From Komagataeibacter medellinensis NBRC 3288 (lineage in GTDB: Bacteria; Pseudomonadota; Alphaproteobacteria; Acetobacterales; Acetobacteraceae), in NCBI RefSeq assembly GCF_000182745.2, contig NC_016027.1:189001-253000 (forward strand): a stretch of DNA of 64,000 bases. The letters are read 5' to 3'. A model generated the notes under the pieces. It saw nothing but the letters and a program-made list of their open reading frames with translations. It was not told the origin of the DNA and did not search any database. Shown piece after piece: positions 45,414 to 55,241 of this stretch; positions within the stretch are counted from its first letter, which is position 1, and every line of letters begins with the position of its first letter. The position numbers and the translations under genes were made by a program.

Positions 45414-46345
45414 GGTGTGCGTCTTTCAGTCAGATCCCTGATGAACGCGATGCCACGGCGGAGCACGGGCACCGGCTGCGCACAGGCATCAAGTTCCAAG
45501 ATAGGGCCGCATCGCAGAGGAGCATGGCCCAACTGTGCGGCCAGTTGCCCAAAATTGGCCCTGCCATCGCCCAGTTCACAGAAAAAGGCACGGTGGCGGG
45601 TATGGATATCCGTATCGATGGGGGTATCGACCGGCATGGCGCGGGTTGCATCTTTCCAGTGCATCGCCACCACCCGTTCGCGGTGGCGGGTGATGAGGGC
45701 AACCGGATCACCCCCTTCCAGAATGATATGCGCCGGATCGGGGCACAGGGAAACATAACGCGGATCGGTCAGGAGCATGAACAGGTCCACATCACGCGGG
45801 GCGCAGGCGACGGTATGGGATTCCGTATGGATGGCCAGTGTGATGCTATGGCGTGCGGCAGCAAACCCCATGCGGTTGAGCAGCCCGCACAGGGGGGCTG
45901 CAAAGGCCAGATCAATAAAGGCAGACGGCGTGGAGAGAAAAGTCTGACGGCAGGGAAGGCCCACCACAAGGACGGACCCGCCCATTGCGCAAAGGAAGCG
46001 GGCAGCAGCATCGACTTCAGTCAGGATCTGCGACTCAGTGCTCGCGTAATGGCCTGCAGGCATGCGATCCAGCGCCGCGAAGAAACACGACCATACTTCC
46101 AGCCCCCTGATGCCCAGTTCATGTTTAAGCGACGCTTCCGAACCAAATGCCGCAACCGCTCCCATCTGGTCGAAGGGGGGGAAAGTCATTTCAATGCCGG
46201 TTATGCCCGCTTCGTGCAGGCTGTCCAGTATCCGGGTCCAGAATGCGCGGCCATCTGCACGGGCTAAGTTGGTGATGTCCGCCTGTGTTGTCAGTCTCCA
46301 GAACGCAGGATTATAGAAAGTGACCAGGTCGGTTCCAATTTTCAC
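45410..46345 (-). CDS. Sugar phosphate isomerase/epimerase-type TIM-barrel protein (second)
   Basis: This 311-residue protein is of the same superfamily as the next gene but is clearly divergent. Likely metal ligands are in AIHTESHTVACAPRDVD, LCPDPAHIILEGGDP and AMHWKDATRA, and in the C-terminal ILELDAC. It starts with GTG at 46345 (GGAG about 12 bases upstream). It is the first gene of the operon, 56 bases after the lacI stop, and the operator-like palindrome lies about 90 bases before it. Two isomerases in one operon suggest consecutive ketosugar rearrangements. Confidence 0.8.
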   Translation of the reverse strand: MKIGTDLVTFYNPAFWRLTTQADITNLARADGRAFWTRILDSLHEAGITGIEMTFPPFDQMGAVAAFGSEASLKHELGIRGLEVWSCFFAALDRMPAGHYASTESQILTEVDAAARFLCAMGGSVLVVGLPCRQTFLSTPSAFIDLAFAAPLCGLLNRMGFAAARHSITLAIHTESHTVACAPRDVDLFMLLTDPRYVSLCPDPAHIILEGGDPVALITRHRERVVAMHWKDATRAMPVDTPIDTDIHTRHRAFFCELGDGRANFGQLAAQLGHAPLRCGPILELDACAQPVPVLRRGIAFIRDLTERRTP

Positions 46346-46401
46346 CCGTGCGTGCTCCCTTACCGCCTGGAGAGGGCGGCTTTATGGACTGAGTGCAATA
46401 C

Positions 46402-47478
46402 TTAATCCCTGCATACAGCAATGAAGCAGGAATGCAAGCGCTTGCCATCAGTCTTGGCAGGGGGGCAGGTGGACTGTCGTGCCATGAAGGTTGGTGCAAG
46501 GGCGACAAGGCGCGGGACTGTAATTTTGCCATTGTGCAGGTCGCCCAGTAACTGCACGGCAACACGGCCCAGTTCCACGGCGGGCTGGATGACAGTTGTC
46601 AGGCTTGGGGTGGTGAAGGCAGTGTAATCCATACCGTCAAAGCCTGCTATGGCTACGTCCTGCGGTACGCGCAGGCCGCTTTCCATAACGGCATGCATGA
46701 ACCCCAGTGCCAGCGCATCGCTACAGCAGATCACGGCGGAAGGACGGTTTTCCAATGCTACGAAGGCCTGTCCGGCTTTCTGGCCCGAAGGCATGTCGAA
46801 TGGGCCGCCCTTCAGGCGGATCAGCGCGTTGTCAAGCCCTTGGGCCGACAGTCTCTGCTTCACGGCGCGATATCGGATCTGTTCATGCATTATGTCTTCC
46901 GGGCCAGAGACAAAGGCGAACTGGCGGTGCCCGCGTGCGAGTAGGTGATCGACGATTGCCGTATAACCATCCGTCTCCTGTGTCATGACGCTGGTCAGGC
47001 CAGCCGCCGTCAGATCTTTGAAGATGCTGACAATTGGCAGTATCTTCTCTCCTGTTTCGCTATCTGTCGGGGGCAGCCACTGCTCTGCAGCCACCAGCAG
47101 CGCGCTGTCCGCTACGCCGGTCTGTAGGTACCGGATAATATCACGGGCCGATATGGTCTGCTCCAGGCATTGCTGCAGCATGACATTCAGGCCCTGGGAC
47201 TTTGCTTCTTCGCATACCCCCAGCAGTAGTTGGGTGAAAACCGGGGAAATCGCCTGTCCCTTGAAGCTGGAGGCCAGGACAAGAATGGTATCCGATGTGC
47301 CGCGACTGAGGTTCCGCGCGGCAATATTCGTTGCGTAACCGAGTTGAGAGGCAACTTTTTCAACTAGCCTGCGTGTTTCGCTGCTGACCCGGTCGGGTCT
47401 TGAAAGCGCGCGACTTACGGTGGAAATGTTCAGACCGGTCTGTTCCGCCAGATCTGCCAGGGTTACGCGTTTGGCCAC
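46402..47478 (-). CDS. LacI-family transcription regulator of the sugar cluster
   Basis: This 358-residue repressor has an N-terminal helix-turn-helix (VTLADLAEQTGLNISTVSRA), the hinge helix (GYATNIAARNLSRG) and a periplasmic-binding-protein-like ligand domain (VICCSDALALGFMHAVMESG, VAIAGFDGMDYTAFTTPSLT). It is upstream of, and on the same strand as, the sugar operon, and probably represses it until the inducer sugar is present. Its last codons overlap a LacI-type operator palindrome. The long intergenic region upstream would hold its own promoter. Confidence 0.9.
   Translation of the reverse strand: MAKRVTLADLAEQTGLNISTVSRALSRPDRVSSETRRLVEKVASQLGYATNIAARNLSRGTSDTILVLASSFKGQAISPVFTQLLLGVCEEAKSQGLNVMLQQCLEQTISARDIIRYLQTGVADSALLVAAEQWLPPTDSETGEKILPIVSIFKDLTAAGLTSVMTQETDGYTAIVDHLLARGHRQFAFVSGPEDIMHEQIRYRAVKQRLSAQGLDNALIRLKGGPFDMPSGQKAGQAFVALENRPSAVICCSDALALGFMHAVMESGLRVPQDVAIAGFDGMDYTAFTTPSLTTVIQPAVELGRVAVQLLGDLHNGKITVPRLVALAPTFMARQSTCPPAKTDGKRLHSCFIAVCRD
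46434..46445. promoter_or_regulatory. LacI-type operator palindrome in the 3' end of lacI
   Basis: GCAAGCGCTTGC is a perfect 12-bp palindrome with a central CG, and the 14-mer TGCAAGCGCTTGCC fits the LacI/GalR-family operator pattern. It lies inside the last codons of lacI and about 90 bases upstream of the first isomerase gene. A separate operon promoter next to it is therefore likely. Confidence 0.6.
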
Positions 47479-47927
47479 CTTTTCGGTGTCTCCTCTTTGT
47501 GTTCAATGCCCGTTGCTGGGCCGTAAAGTTTTCAGGTCGCGGGGCCGGTTCTGCCCGGGTGCCTGAAGTGGACAGGATATGGTGCCTGCGCCCCGACGTC
47601 GAGCGGCAGAATGTCGATGTTCCCCCAAAATCTGTAGAGGGGCGCCAGTGTGGAACGGCGATTGATCCATATCATAATGCGCGTTCTGTATTGGCCCTGC
47701 CATCGGGTATATGAAGTCTAAACGTAACAGAAAGCATTTGTCGTGTATTATCTGACTGTTAAGTTTTTAAGGCCATATCAGGTCGTGGGGTAGGGCGGTT
47801 GTGATCATCGAACCGTTTCACAGTGCCGGACAAAAATAAAAAACAGAGTGTATTAACATTTAGATAATAATATTATTTTAAAATATTTTTTCCTCATCTG
47901 GAGGTGAAATTCTTTACTGCTTTGAGA
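47479..47927. other. Divergent intergenic region between lacI and the FkbH-like gene
   Basis: No gene is seen. The first 240 bases are GC-rich with no clear signal. The last 150 bases (47800-47900) are strongly AT-rich and probably hold the promoter of the FkbH-like gene. GGAGGTGA (47900-47907) is its likely ribosome site. Confidence 0.5.
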
Positions 47928-50054
47928 ATGGTCATGAACAATCAGATTGCTTTCATCCGTGCCCGGTTGCAGACAGGAGAGTGGACATTCGGCCTGGGTG
48001 CAGGGAAACCTCTGACCACGATCATGCGCTTTGCAGCAGATGGCTGTATACAAGGGTATGAACATCCAAATGAAGCCCGTTGGGATATCATGCATGATGG
48101 GCTTGTCATCTATAACAGCAAGGCCATCCCCATGTGGAAGCAGGTCCGCACGGCAGATGACGAAACAATCATCCTGCAGGCTGTTGCCGATCCCGGCGTG
48201 CATTTTTCCCTTCGGCCCACCATACAGCATAACGTCCCGTTGTCTCCTGCCCGGTTCCTGTTCCCGACAGACCTGAGCATGACCCCTGCGGGCATTACCC
48301 GCGTCCTTCTTGTCGGGTCATGCCTCACGGCCCTTTATTATGAGCAGTTCAGTCGGCTGTACCCAGATGTGCATTTTGACTATATTCCGTTCAATTACGC
48401 CGGCAGCCTGCCCGATTGCCCGCCGATGGGAGTGGAAACCTATAATTTCCAGTATATCCAGATCCCCTTGCGGTCTATCCTGACAGACAGGGTCATATGG
48501 GCGATGAGGTTGGGAACCCCGGGTTTTCTCGACCAGGTCCTTGAAGATGGATATGGCATCATGGATACGATGCTGGATTCCGCCCTGGGTTATAACAAGG
48601 TCCATGGTCTTCTGACTTTTGTCGCCAATTTTTCCGTCCCGCAGATGAATATCGTGCTTTCATTGGCGGAGAGGCATGGGGCAGGGGATCTTTCACAGGT
48701 CGTGCGTGAACTCAATGCTTATCTTGCCCGGAGTATTCGAAAATACAATAATGTCGTTTTATGTGATGTTGATGCACTGGGTAATAGTCTGGGCAAGCAG
48801 TATTTTCTTGATGACATGATCTATTTCTATTCACATGGCGCCAGTTTTTTCCAAGAAGAATGGGATCGTGCGCCGCATAATCGTATTGAAGCCGTGCCAG
48901 CGCTTGATACATTTTATGAATCTCATCAATCAGCATTGCTGGCAGCCGTTTATGAACAGGCTGTCTCAACATATCGCACTGTCCGACAGGTGGACCAGGT
49001 GAAGGCCGTCATCTTTGATCTGGACAATACCCTGTGGCGGGGGCAGATTGCAGAGGATTATCGCCCCGATCGCCAACCGTGGCCCAGAACAGATGGCTGG
49101 CCTCTTGGTATATGGGAAGCAATCCATCACTTGCGGGCCCGTGGCATTCTGGTGGCCATCTGTTCAAAAAACGACATGGCGCTTGTACGGGAAAGATGGG
49201 AAAGTGTTGTCCAGCCCGGGTTCCTGTCTCTTGATGATTTTGCAGCCATACGGATAAACTGGCAGCCCAAGCCAGAAAATATTCACGAAATATGCAGTCT
49301 ATTTAATATAAAACCCAAGAATGTTGTTTTTGTTGATGACAATCCGGTTGAACGGGAATCCGTAAGGGCAGCGCTACCCGGCATCCGTGTTATTGGCAGC
49401 AACCCTTATCTGGTGCGTCGTATTCTTCTATGGTCAGCAGAGACACAAATTCTGCACCTGACTGATGAGTCGTCAAGGCGTGAAGTCATGGTCAAGGGGC
49501 AGATTGCCCGTGAACAGGTTCGCAGTTCAATAACCCGTACCGAATTCCTTGGCTCTTTGGGAACAGAAGTCATGATTTCCCGAATTGCGAACGGGGAAGA
49601 CCGGCATCTGGGCCGCGTTCTTGAACTGACCAATAAAACAAACCAGTTTAATACGACAGGAGTCAGGTGGACAAATGAGAAGGTAACGCAGTTTCTATTT
49701 AGTGGCGGATTAATATTTACATTTTCAGTAAAAGATAAATTCGCTGACTATGGCCTTGTTGGTGTCGTATATGTGCAGGGTAATACCATTATACAGTTCC
49801 TTATGAGCTGCCGGGTTATGGGTATGGACATAGAATATTTTGTTGTTGATGAGATTGTGAAGAAAATACGCTCGGCCTCTAAGTGCAAGGCGGTGAATGC
49901 CGTCATGATGAAAACCAAGGATAATATGCCGTGTCAAAAATTATATAAGTCTGCAGGCTTTGATGTTGTAAAAAATGAAAAAATGGATTCTATATTATTT
50001 TCTATTAAAGAAAACGAGAATTGCATCTCTCCGTCTCATATAACATTAAAATAG
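47928..50054 (+). CDS. FkbH-like HAD-IIIC family protein with N-terminal extension
   Basis: This protein of about 708 residues has a roughly 100-residue N-terminal extension and an FkbH N-domain (RVLLVGSCLTALYYEQFSRL). The HAD core carries VIFDLDNTLWRG (near 361) and VVFVDDNPVERESVRAALPG, and the C-terminal GNAT-like part includes LELTNKTNQFNTTGVRW and RVMGMDIEYF. FkbH proteins load glyceryl units from 1,3-bisphosphoglycerate onto an acyl carrier protein in polyketide pathways; relatives occur in polysaccharide loci. No ACP, KS or other polyketide gene is nearby, so a sugar-polymer role with the GT61 gene is more likely. The start is uncertain: a strong GGAGGTGA site suggests translation begins between 47922 (TTG) and 47934. 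Confidence 0.8.
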   Translation: MVMNNQIAFIRARLQTGEWTFGLGAGKPLTTIMRFAADGCIQGYEHPNEARWDIMHDGLVIYNSKAIPMWKQVRTADDETIILQAVADPGVHFSLRPTIQHNVPLSPARFLFPTDLSMTPAGITRVLLVGSCLTALYYEQFSRLYPDVHFDYIPFNYAGSLPDCPPMGVETYNFQYIQIPLRSILTDRVIWAMRLGTPGFLDQVLEDGYGIMDTMLDSALGYNKVHGLLTFVANFSVPQMNIVLSLAERHGAGDLSQVVRELNAYLARSIRKYNNVVLCDVDALGNSLGKQYFLDDMIYFYSHGASFFQEEWDRAPHNRIEAVPALDTFYESHQSALLAAVYEQAVSTYRTVRQVDQVKAVIFDLDNTLWRGQIAEDYRPDRQPWPRTDGWPLGIWEAIHHLRARGILVAICSKNDMALVRERWESVVQPGFLSLDDFAAIRINWQPKPENIHEICSLFNIKPKNVVFVDDNPVERESVRAALPGIRVIGSNPYLVRRILLWSAETQILHLTDESSRREVMVKGQIAREQVRSSITRTEFLGSLGTEVMISRIANGEDRHLGRVLELTNKTNQFNTTGVRWTNEKVTQFLFSGGLIFTFSVKDKFADYGLVGVVYVQGNTIIQFLMSCRVMGMDIEYFVVDEIVKKIRSASKCKAVNAVMMKTKDNMPCQKLYKSAGFDVVKNEKMDSILFSIKENENCISPSHITLK

Positions 50055-50132
50055 TAGATAGCAGTTGTGGTTTTATTATTCTGATTAAGTGTTCGCTTTG
50101 GGTGCGGGTGAAATGGAAAAAGGGTCTGCGGT

Positions 50133-51872
50133 ATGCAAGAACCTAAAAAAGAACAGGCACTGTTGCTAAAAACGCCATATGAAGTGCGCAGTAATATCGA
50201 ACATTTTTTTTCGTCTTATGATGTTATCGAGATTGCAGATCTTGCAGAAGCTTCAGAATATCCGCAGGCAAGGATACTGCTCTGTGCGCTGGAGCTTACG
50301 CATGCTGCGGATATCGATACCGCATCTGATTTTGTAGCCCGGGTCTGTACGCGGTTTCCCATGGTTGTCTTTATCGAACCCTCATCAGATGGGCGGGCAT
50401 ATCTGGCTGGGTTGGGATACAAGAGTTTTCATGAGAATTACCGGGAAAACAGGATGTTTGGACAGATTAATGTCGGTTTTTTCAGGAAAATAGGGCATAG
50501 TTGCGGACTCTACCACATTGAGCATTTTGGCATCGAACCGACATTTGATGTGCGTGCCTGGTGGATCGTGCCGCAGACATGGTTACATGATGTGGATTAC
50601 AGGGAGTTGGCTGCCCGCCCCAATCATGTATTTGATGAGACAATATTCAACATGTCGGCTTTTGTCGTTCGCGGGTTTGATGCCCCCAAGGTTAGCCTGG
50701 GTAGTGACCTGGAACTGATTGAATCCCGTCTTGTACAGCCGCACGCGCGGGCGGGTGGTTTTCTGCTTGATGACTTCCGGCATGCGCATGACCTGGGAAC
50801 GCAATTATATGCCACACCTGAAGATGCCATATCCCTGCTGGGTGGTCGTGAAATCCATGCGGCTGTACTGCTCGACAGTGGAGCGACGGTACATAACGAG
50901 ACCCAGGCCGGAATACAGATGCAGTGGCGCGGGATGTCTGCTCCCCAGTGGTTAGACCTTTCGGTCCATGAACTGCCCGATTGTGTAGTTGGTGGGTCAG
51001 GTTTCATCTTTTCAGGCAGGAAGCCAGTATTTGGTAGTGATTATCTGATCCCCTATATCCAGACATCCCTGCACCAGTCGGTATGGGAAGGCATGCAGAA
51101 GCAGCACCACGAGCATGTTGTGCCCGGCATTTCCATTATGGGTTTTAACCATCTGTACGGGAATTATTATCATTTCATGGCTGAAGCCTTCAATGCAGTC
51201 AGCTTGTGCCTTGATATTCTTGATGGTGAGGATGGTGAGGGGACAGTATCCATCCTGACCGGAACACTCGATCCCCTGCGGAGAAGCTATTTCAATATTT
51301 TGCTGCAGGGGCGTCATAATGTCCGGTTGGTGGAGATCGCGCGTAATGAATATGTGCGGACCGATAGGACACTCTATTGCAGCCGCCTGTTGGGCAGGGC
51401 TCTGCCGCAACCAGGGCTTGTTGCCGAAAGGGTTGCCTTCCAGAAAACATTGCTTGAAAAGACAGGCTTGCGCGAGATCGGCAGGACCGACAGGCTGGTT
51501 TATATATCGCGGCAGGACACAAAAGCTAGGCGCATTCTTAATGAGGATGCATTGATTGATCGCCTGCGGTCTCTCGGCTTTGAAATTCTTGTCGCAACCG
51601 GGACCAGTCTGGCAGACCAGATCAGAATATTTCGTGAGGCCCGCCTTGTCGTGGCAGGCCATGGTGCAGGCGTATCGAACATGCTGTTTGCCCGTGAAGG
51701 TACGGCCCTGCTTGAGCTAATACAGGCCAGTTATCTCAATGTAGGACCAATGCGCCTGGCCCAGATTGCCGGTTGCCGTTATTATTCCATGCTCTTTTTT
51801 GAAGATGGACCGCATAATGGATGGTATGTTGACATTGATCGTGTTGAATGGGCGATCCGACAGCTTCTATAG
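50133..51872 (+). CDS. GT61-family glycosyltransferase
   Basis: This 579-residue protein has a GT61 (DUF563) domain in its C-terminal half: GNYYHFMAEAFNAV, DRLVYISRQDTKARRILNED, VVAGHGAGVSNMLFAREGTA and LLELIQ. Family members add xylose, GlcNAc or other sugars in capsular and plant glycan synthesis. The N-terminal 270 residues carry no recognised domain and include an SAM/Rossmann-like hydrophobic start. It follows the FkbH-like gene by 78 bases and is likely cotranscribed. The acceptor is unknown. Confidence 0.85.
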   Translation: MQEPKKEQALLLKTPYEVRSNIEHFFSSYDVIEIADLAEASEYPQARILLCALELTHAADIDTASDFVARVCTRFPMVVFIEPSSDGRAYLAGLGYKSFHENYRENRMFGQINVGFFRKIGHSCGLYHIEHFGIEPTFDVRAWWIVPQTWLHDVDYRELAARPNHVFDETIFNMSAFVVRGFDAPKVSLGSDLELIESRLVQPHARAGGFLLDDFRHAHDLGTQLYATPEDAISLLGGREIHAAVLLDSGATVHNETQAGIQMQWRGMSAPQWLDLSVHELPDCVVGGSGFIFSGRKPVFGSDYLIPYIQTSLHQSVWEGMQKQHHEHVVPGISIMGFNHLYGNYYHFMAEAFNAVSLCLDILDGEDGEGTVSILTGTLDPLRRSYFNILLQGRHNVRLVEIARNEYVRTDRTLYCSRLLGRALPQPGLVAERVAFQKTLLEKTGLREIGRTDRLVYISRQDTKARRILNEDALIDRLRSLGFEILVATGTSLADQIRIFREARLVVAGHGAGVSNMLFAREGTALLELIQASYLNVGPMRLAQIAGCRYYSMLFFEDGPHNGWYVDIDRVEWAIRQLL

Positions 51873-51884
51873 AGTAATGCTGGG

Positions 51885-52015
51885 CTGGAGCCGGTTTGTC
51901 GGCCTTCTCCATATTGGTATTGCGCTGCCTGGGTGTTGCCACCAGCGCGGCATCGGAGATTTGGCCTGATATGGGCAGATAACCCGCATTCCGCAGGGCC
52001 GCATCAAAGCGATCT
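51885..52015 (-). pseudogene. Older IS5-like element, short remnant
   Basis: The minus strand resembles part of the IS5 transposase gene (compare 36838-36960) but with many differences. It reads as ATPRQRNTNMEKADKPAPAQ where IS5 has AAPKQRNTNAEKVDLREGRI. It is therefore a fragment of a diverged relative. IS5 copy 2 inserted directly beside it at 52016. Confidence 0.65.
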
Positions 52016-52863
52016 GGAGGGATCGAAGAACCGTTGATTGGCGCGCGTGGTTCCTGATTTCAGGCTTTTGTCGTGCTGATTGACGGTTCTTGGGGTGACT
52101 TTTGATCTGCGTCTTGAGCAGATCGGACGCTGTCGCCAATGGGATAGCTACGCGGCCGCGTTCAACCTCTCGAGGAAGAGGAAGCGGCGCATGTTGTAGA
52201 CGATATTGGCCAAGCCAATCCTCATGGTGGCCCGGGTAATGCCCACGGTCCGGACGAACAATCCCGTCTGCGATTTCTGATCGGCAAAGACATGCTCGAC
52301 GCGGGATCGGATGACGGACTTCCCTGCGTTAGAGCGCTGGATATGGCGAGGCATGGGCTTGAGATGCGGCTTTTTCCTGTGAACCTTCGAGACGAAACCC
52401 TCTTTGTCCATGAAGTCCTCATTGGCTTTCGAGCGATACGCGGTGTCGGCCCAAACGCTTGAGGCCGTATTGGTTTTATCGAGCAAGCCCTCGCGCAGCC
52501 TGGCACCATCACTGGCGGCGGCATCCGTCGCTTTCCATTTCCGGATCAGTCGAAACTTTCGATCGATGGAAATATGCGATTTGTAGCCAAAGAACGGGAT
52601 GGCGAGGTCCGTGGACGGGAGCGTCCCGTCCTCCTGCCGCTTTGCCTTCGTGAACTTCAGTGTCCATCGCGCATGGCGATCCTTGTGGGACAACTTGGCA
52701 GGCTTGTCCTGCCAGTCCTGCGGAATGCGGCCTTCCCGAAGATCAACTTTCTCCGCGTTGGTATTGCGCTGCTTTGGCGCCGCCACCAGCGTGGCATCCA
52801 GGATCTGGCCGGACATCGGCAGATACCCGGCGTTTCGTAACCGGCCGCTCTGGGCCGCCTTGA

Positions 52864-54474
52864 TTATGCGGCCTGTCTGTGCAGTGTATTCACGGGTTTC
52901 CAGTTCCATGGCAACAGTTCGTGGAGCCGGTTGATCTTGTGCTCGTTGATACGGGCCAGGACGTCGGCGAGGTAATCGTGCGGATTAAGCCGGGAGAGTT
53001 TTGCGCTTTCGATAAGCGTCATGGCATCAGCGATGTTGTCGCCCCCGGTGTCGGATCCGGCAAAGAGATAATTTTTTCGCCCCACGCATACGGGCCGTAT
53101 GGCGCGTTCGGCAGGATTGTTGTCGATGGCGACACGACCATCTTCGAGGAACAGGGTAAAGGCCTTCCACCGGTTGAGCGCATAACGGATCGCTTTTGCC
53201 AGTTCCCCCTTTCCAGGGATACGGGCAAGCTGTGTTTCGCACCATGCGTGGAATGCTGTGACACGGGGGCGGCTTTGTTCCTGTCGGACAGCCAGACGAT
53301 ACGGGGCCGGGTGTCCGGTGATCTGGCGCTCGATATCGTAGAGCTCTCCGATCTGTTCAAGTGCTTCCCTTGCGATTGTCGAATCACTGCCCTTCCAGAC
53401 ATCATGGAAGGCCCGGCGGAGATGAGCCCAGCAGGCCGCTTCGCGCACGTGCACGGTTCCTGTTGCGTCTGGTTTATACAGATCCCTGAACCCGGCGTAG
53501 GCGTCAGCCTGCAGAATGCCCCGGAACTGTGCCAGATGGGTCTGGGGATTGATCCCCTTGCGATCGGGAGAGAACCAGTAGGCCACGGCGGGCGGATCAC
53601 TCCCTCCCCATGGGCGGGGATCGCGCAGATAGCTCCAGATCCGCCCTTCCTTCACGCCCCGGGGTTTGCCAGCCTGACGCAGACGGGGGTCAAGAACCTG
53701 GATGGGTGTATCATCAGCATGTAGCAGGTCTGCCTTTACGACATCCTGACGGATCAGATCTGTCAGAGGACGCAGAACGGCAACGGCCTGACCACACCAG
53801 TCGATCAGGGTTGAACGGGGAATGTCCACACCCTGACGGGCAAAGATCTCATTCTGACGATAAAGCGGAATGTGGTCATCGAATTTCGAGACCAGGATAT
53901 GGGCTAAAAGCCCGGTGCCAGCCATCCCCCGTGGGACAGGGCGCGACGGTGCTTCAGGCTGCACCAGTGTTTCGCAGTGACGGCAGGATTTCTTCAGCCG
54001 TGCCGTTTCGACAACTTTCAGTTTTGCCGCAATAAAGTCCAGTATTTCGGTGACATCTTCGCCTACAAGACGCAGGGGACCGCCACAGGCAGGACAGGCC
54101 TCACCTGGGTCGAGAACAATACGCTCCCGTGGTGTCGTGTCAGAAACCTTTGGTTTGCCACGCTGCCGTGGGGGAGAGAGTGCATCATCGCTGACATCAT
54201 GCTCCCTGATATCAGGAGAAGGATCGGCTGCCGCGATGGCGATTTTTACATCTTCAAGGAGCAGTTCGAGTTGTTCAATCTCACGGTCTATCTTTTCTGA
54301 ACTGGCCCCGAATTTCTGTTTCTGAAGACGTGCGATCCGGATTTTGAGAGACTGGACAAGAGCTTCATACGCACGGGCTGACGCAGAAAGCCGAGCCACT
54401 TCGGTCTGCAGGGAAACAATCATTTCCCTCAGGGTATCCGGATCATCAGGCAGGACCGCAGGTGCAGACGTCAT
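52864..54474 (-). CDS. tnpC: IS66 transposase TnpC, copy 2
   Basis: This 536-residue protein is identical to the copy-1 TnpC over its whole length, with the coiled coil, zinc-finger-like CPACGG, the catalytic HADDTP and ADAYAGF blocks and the C-terminal IS66 domain. It is intact and presumably functional. Confidence 0.95.
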   Translation of the reverse strand: MTSAPAVLPDDPDTLREMIVSLQTEVARLSASARAYEALVQSLKIRIARLQKQKFGASSEKIDREIEQLELLLEDVKIAIAAADPSPDIREHDVSDDALSPPRQRGKPKVSDTTPRERIVLDPGEACPACGGPLRLVGEDVTEILDFIAAKLKVVETARLKKSCRHCETLVQPEAPSRPVPRGMAGTGLLAHILVSKFDDHIPLYRQNEIFARQGVDIPRSTLIDWCGQAVAVLRPLTDLIRQDVVKADLLHADDTPIQVLDPRLRQAGKPRGVKEGRIWSYLRDPRPWGGSDPPAVAYWFSPDRKGINPQTHLAQFRGILQADAYAGFRDLYKPDATGTVHVREAACWAHLRRAFHDVWKGSDSTIAREALEQIGELYDIERQITGHPAPYRLAVRQEQSRPRVTAFHAWCETQLARIPGKGELAKAIRYALNRWKAFTLFLEDGRVAIDNNPAERAIRPVCVGRKNYLFAGSDTGGDNIADAMTLIESAKLSRLNPHDYLADVLARINEHKINRLHELLPWNWKPVNTLHRQAA

Positions 54475-54537
54475 TATGAAAAAATAGCAGAAAACCTAAG
54501 AAAATTCAAAATGTTCTGCACTCTCACGCCATAAAAA

Positions 54538-54885
54538 TCAGGCCACGCGAGACGGTGGTGCAGACCAGGAAGGGCGTCTCCACTCCATGCCTTCCCACAG
54601 CATGGCCATCTGTGCTGTCGTCAGGCGTGCAACGCCCTCTGCCGGAGACGGCCATGGAAAACGTCCCTTCTCAAGCACCTTGTAATAAAGACAGAACCCC
54701 TGACCGTCCCACATCAGAAGCTTGATCCTGTCCCCACGGCGACCACGAAAGGCAAAGAGCGCCCCTGATGTCGGGTTCTGACGCAGCACGTCCTGTGCCA
54801 GTGCTGCCAGACCCGATATGCCCTTGCGCATATCGGTCACCCCGCAGGCCAGATAGACACGCACGCCGTTGCCCACGCCAATCAT
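54538..54885 (-). CDS. tnpB: IS66 accessory protein TnpB, copy 2
   Basis: This 115-residue protein is identical to copy-1 TnpB (VYLACGVTDMRKGISGLAAL signature). Its start overlaps the tnpA stop by four bases. Confidence 0.9.
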   Translation of the reverse strand: MIGVGNGVRVYLACGVTDMRKGISGLAALAQDVLRQNPTSGALFAFRGRRGDRIKLLMWDGQGFCLYYKVLEKGRFPWPSPAEGVARLTTAQMAMLWEGMEWRRPSWSAPPSRVA

Positions 54886-55241
54886 GCCGTCTCCGCAATC
54901 CGGATGACCCGGGCCAGAAGATCTTCGGCAGGATGTCCCGTCACCCTGATACTACGGCCATTGCGCAGCACTATGGCCAGTTCGTCAGGATCACCGCCAG
55001 ATGCCACAGCAGGTGTCGTCACTGAAGCAACAGGAACAAACGCCACAGACTGATCTGGGGAAGATAGTCTTTGACGGAATGACGTCCGCCATTGGTAAAG
55101 ATGTTGGCGGGTCAGGTCATGTCGACGTGCCACATCCGATACACTTGCTCCATCCACACCAACTTCAGCCAGTATCGCCAGCTTCCGTTCATCCGACCAG
55201 CGGCGGCGGCGTTCAACGCCAATCAGGATTTCCTGGGTCAT
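54882..55241 (-). CDS. tnpA: IS66 accessory protein TnpA, copy 2
   Basis: This 119-residue helix-turn-helix protein is identical to copy-1 TnpA. The 12-base tandem repeat (about 55258-55297) lies just upstream of it, as in copy 1. Confidence 0.9.
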   Translation of the reverse strand: MTQEILIGVERRRRWSDERKLAILAEVGVDGASVSDVARRHDLTRQHLYQWRTSFRQRLSSPDQSVAFVPVASVTTPAVASGGDPDELAIVLRNGRSIRVTGHPAEDLLARVIRIAETA

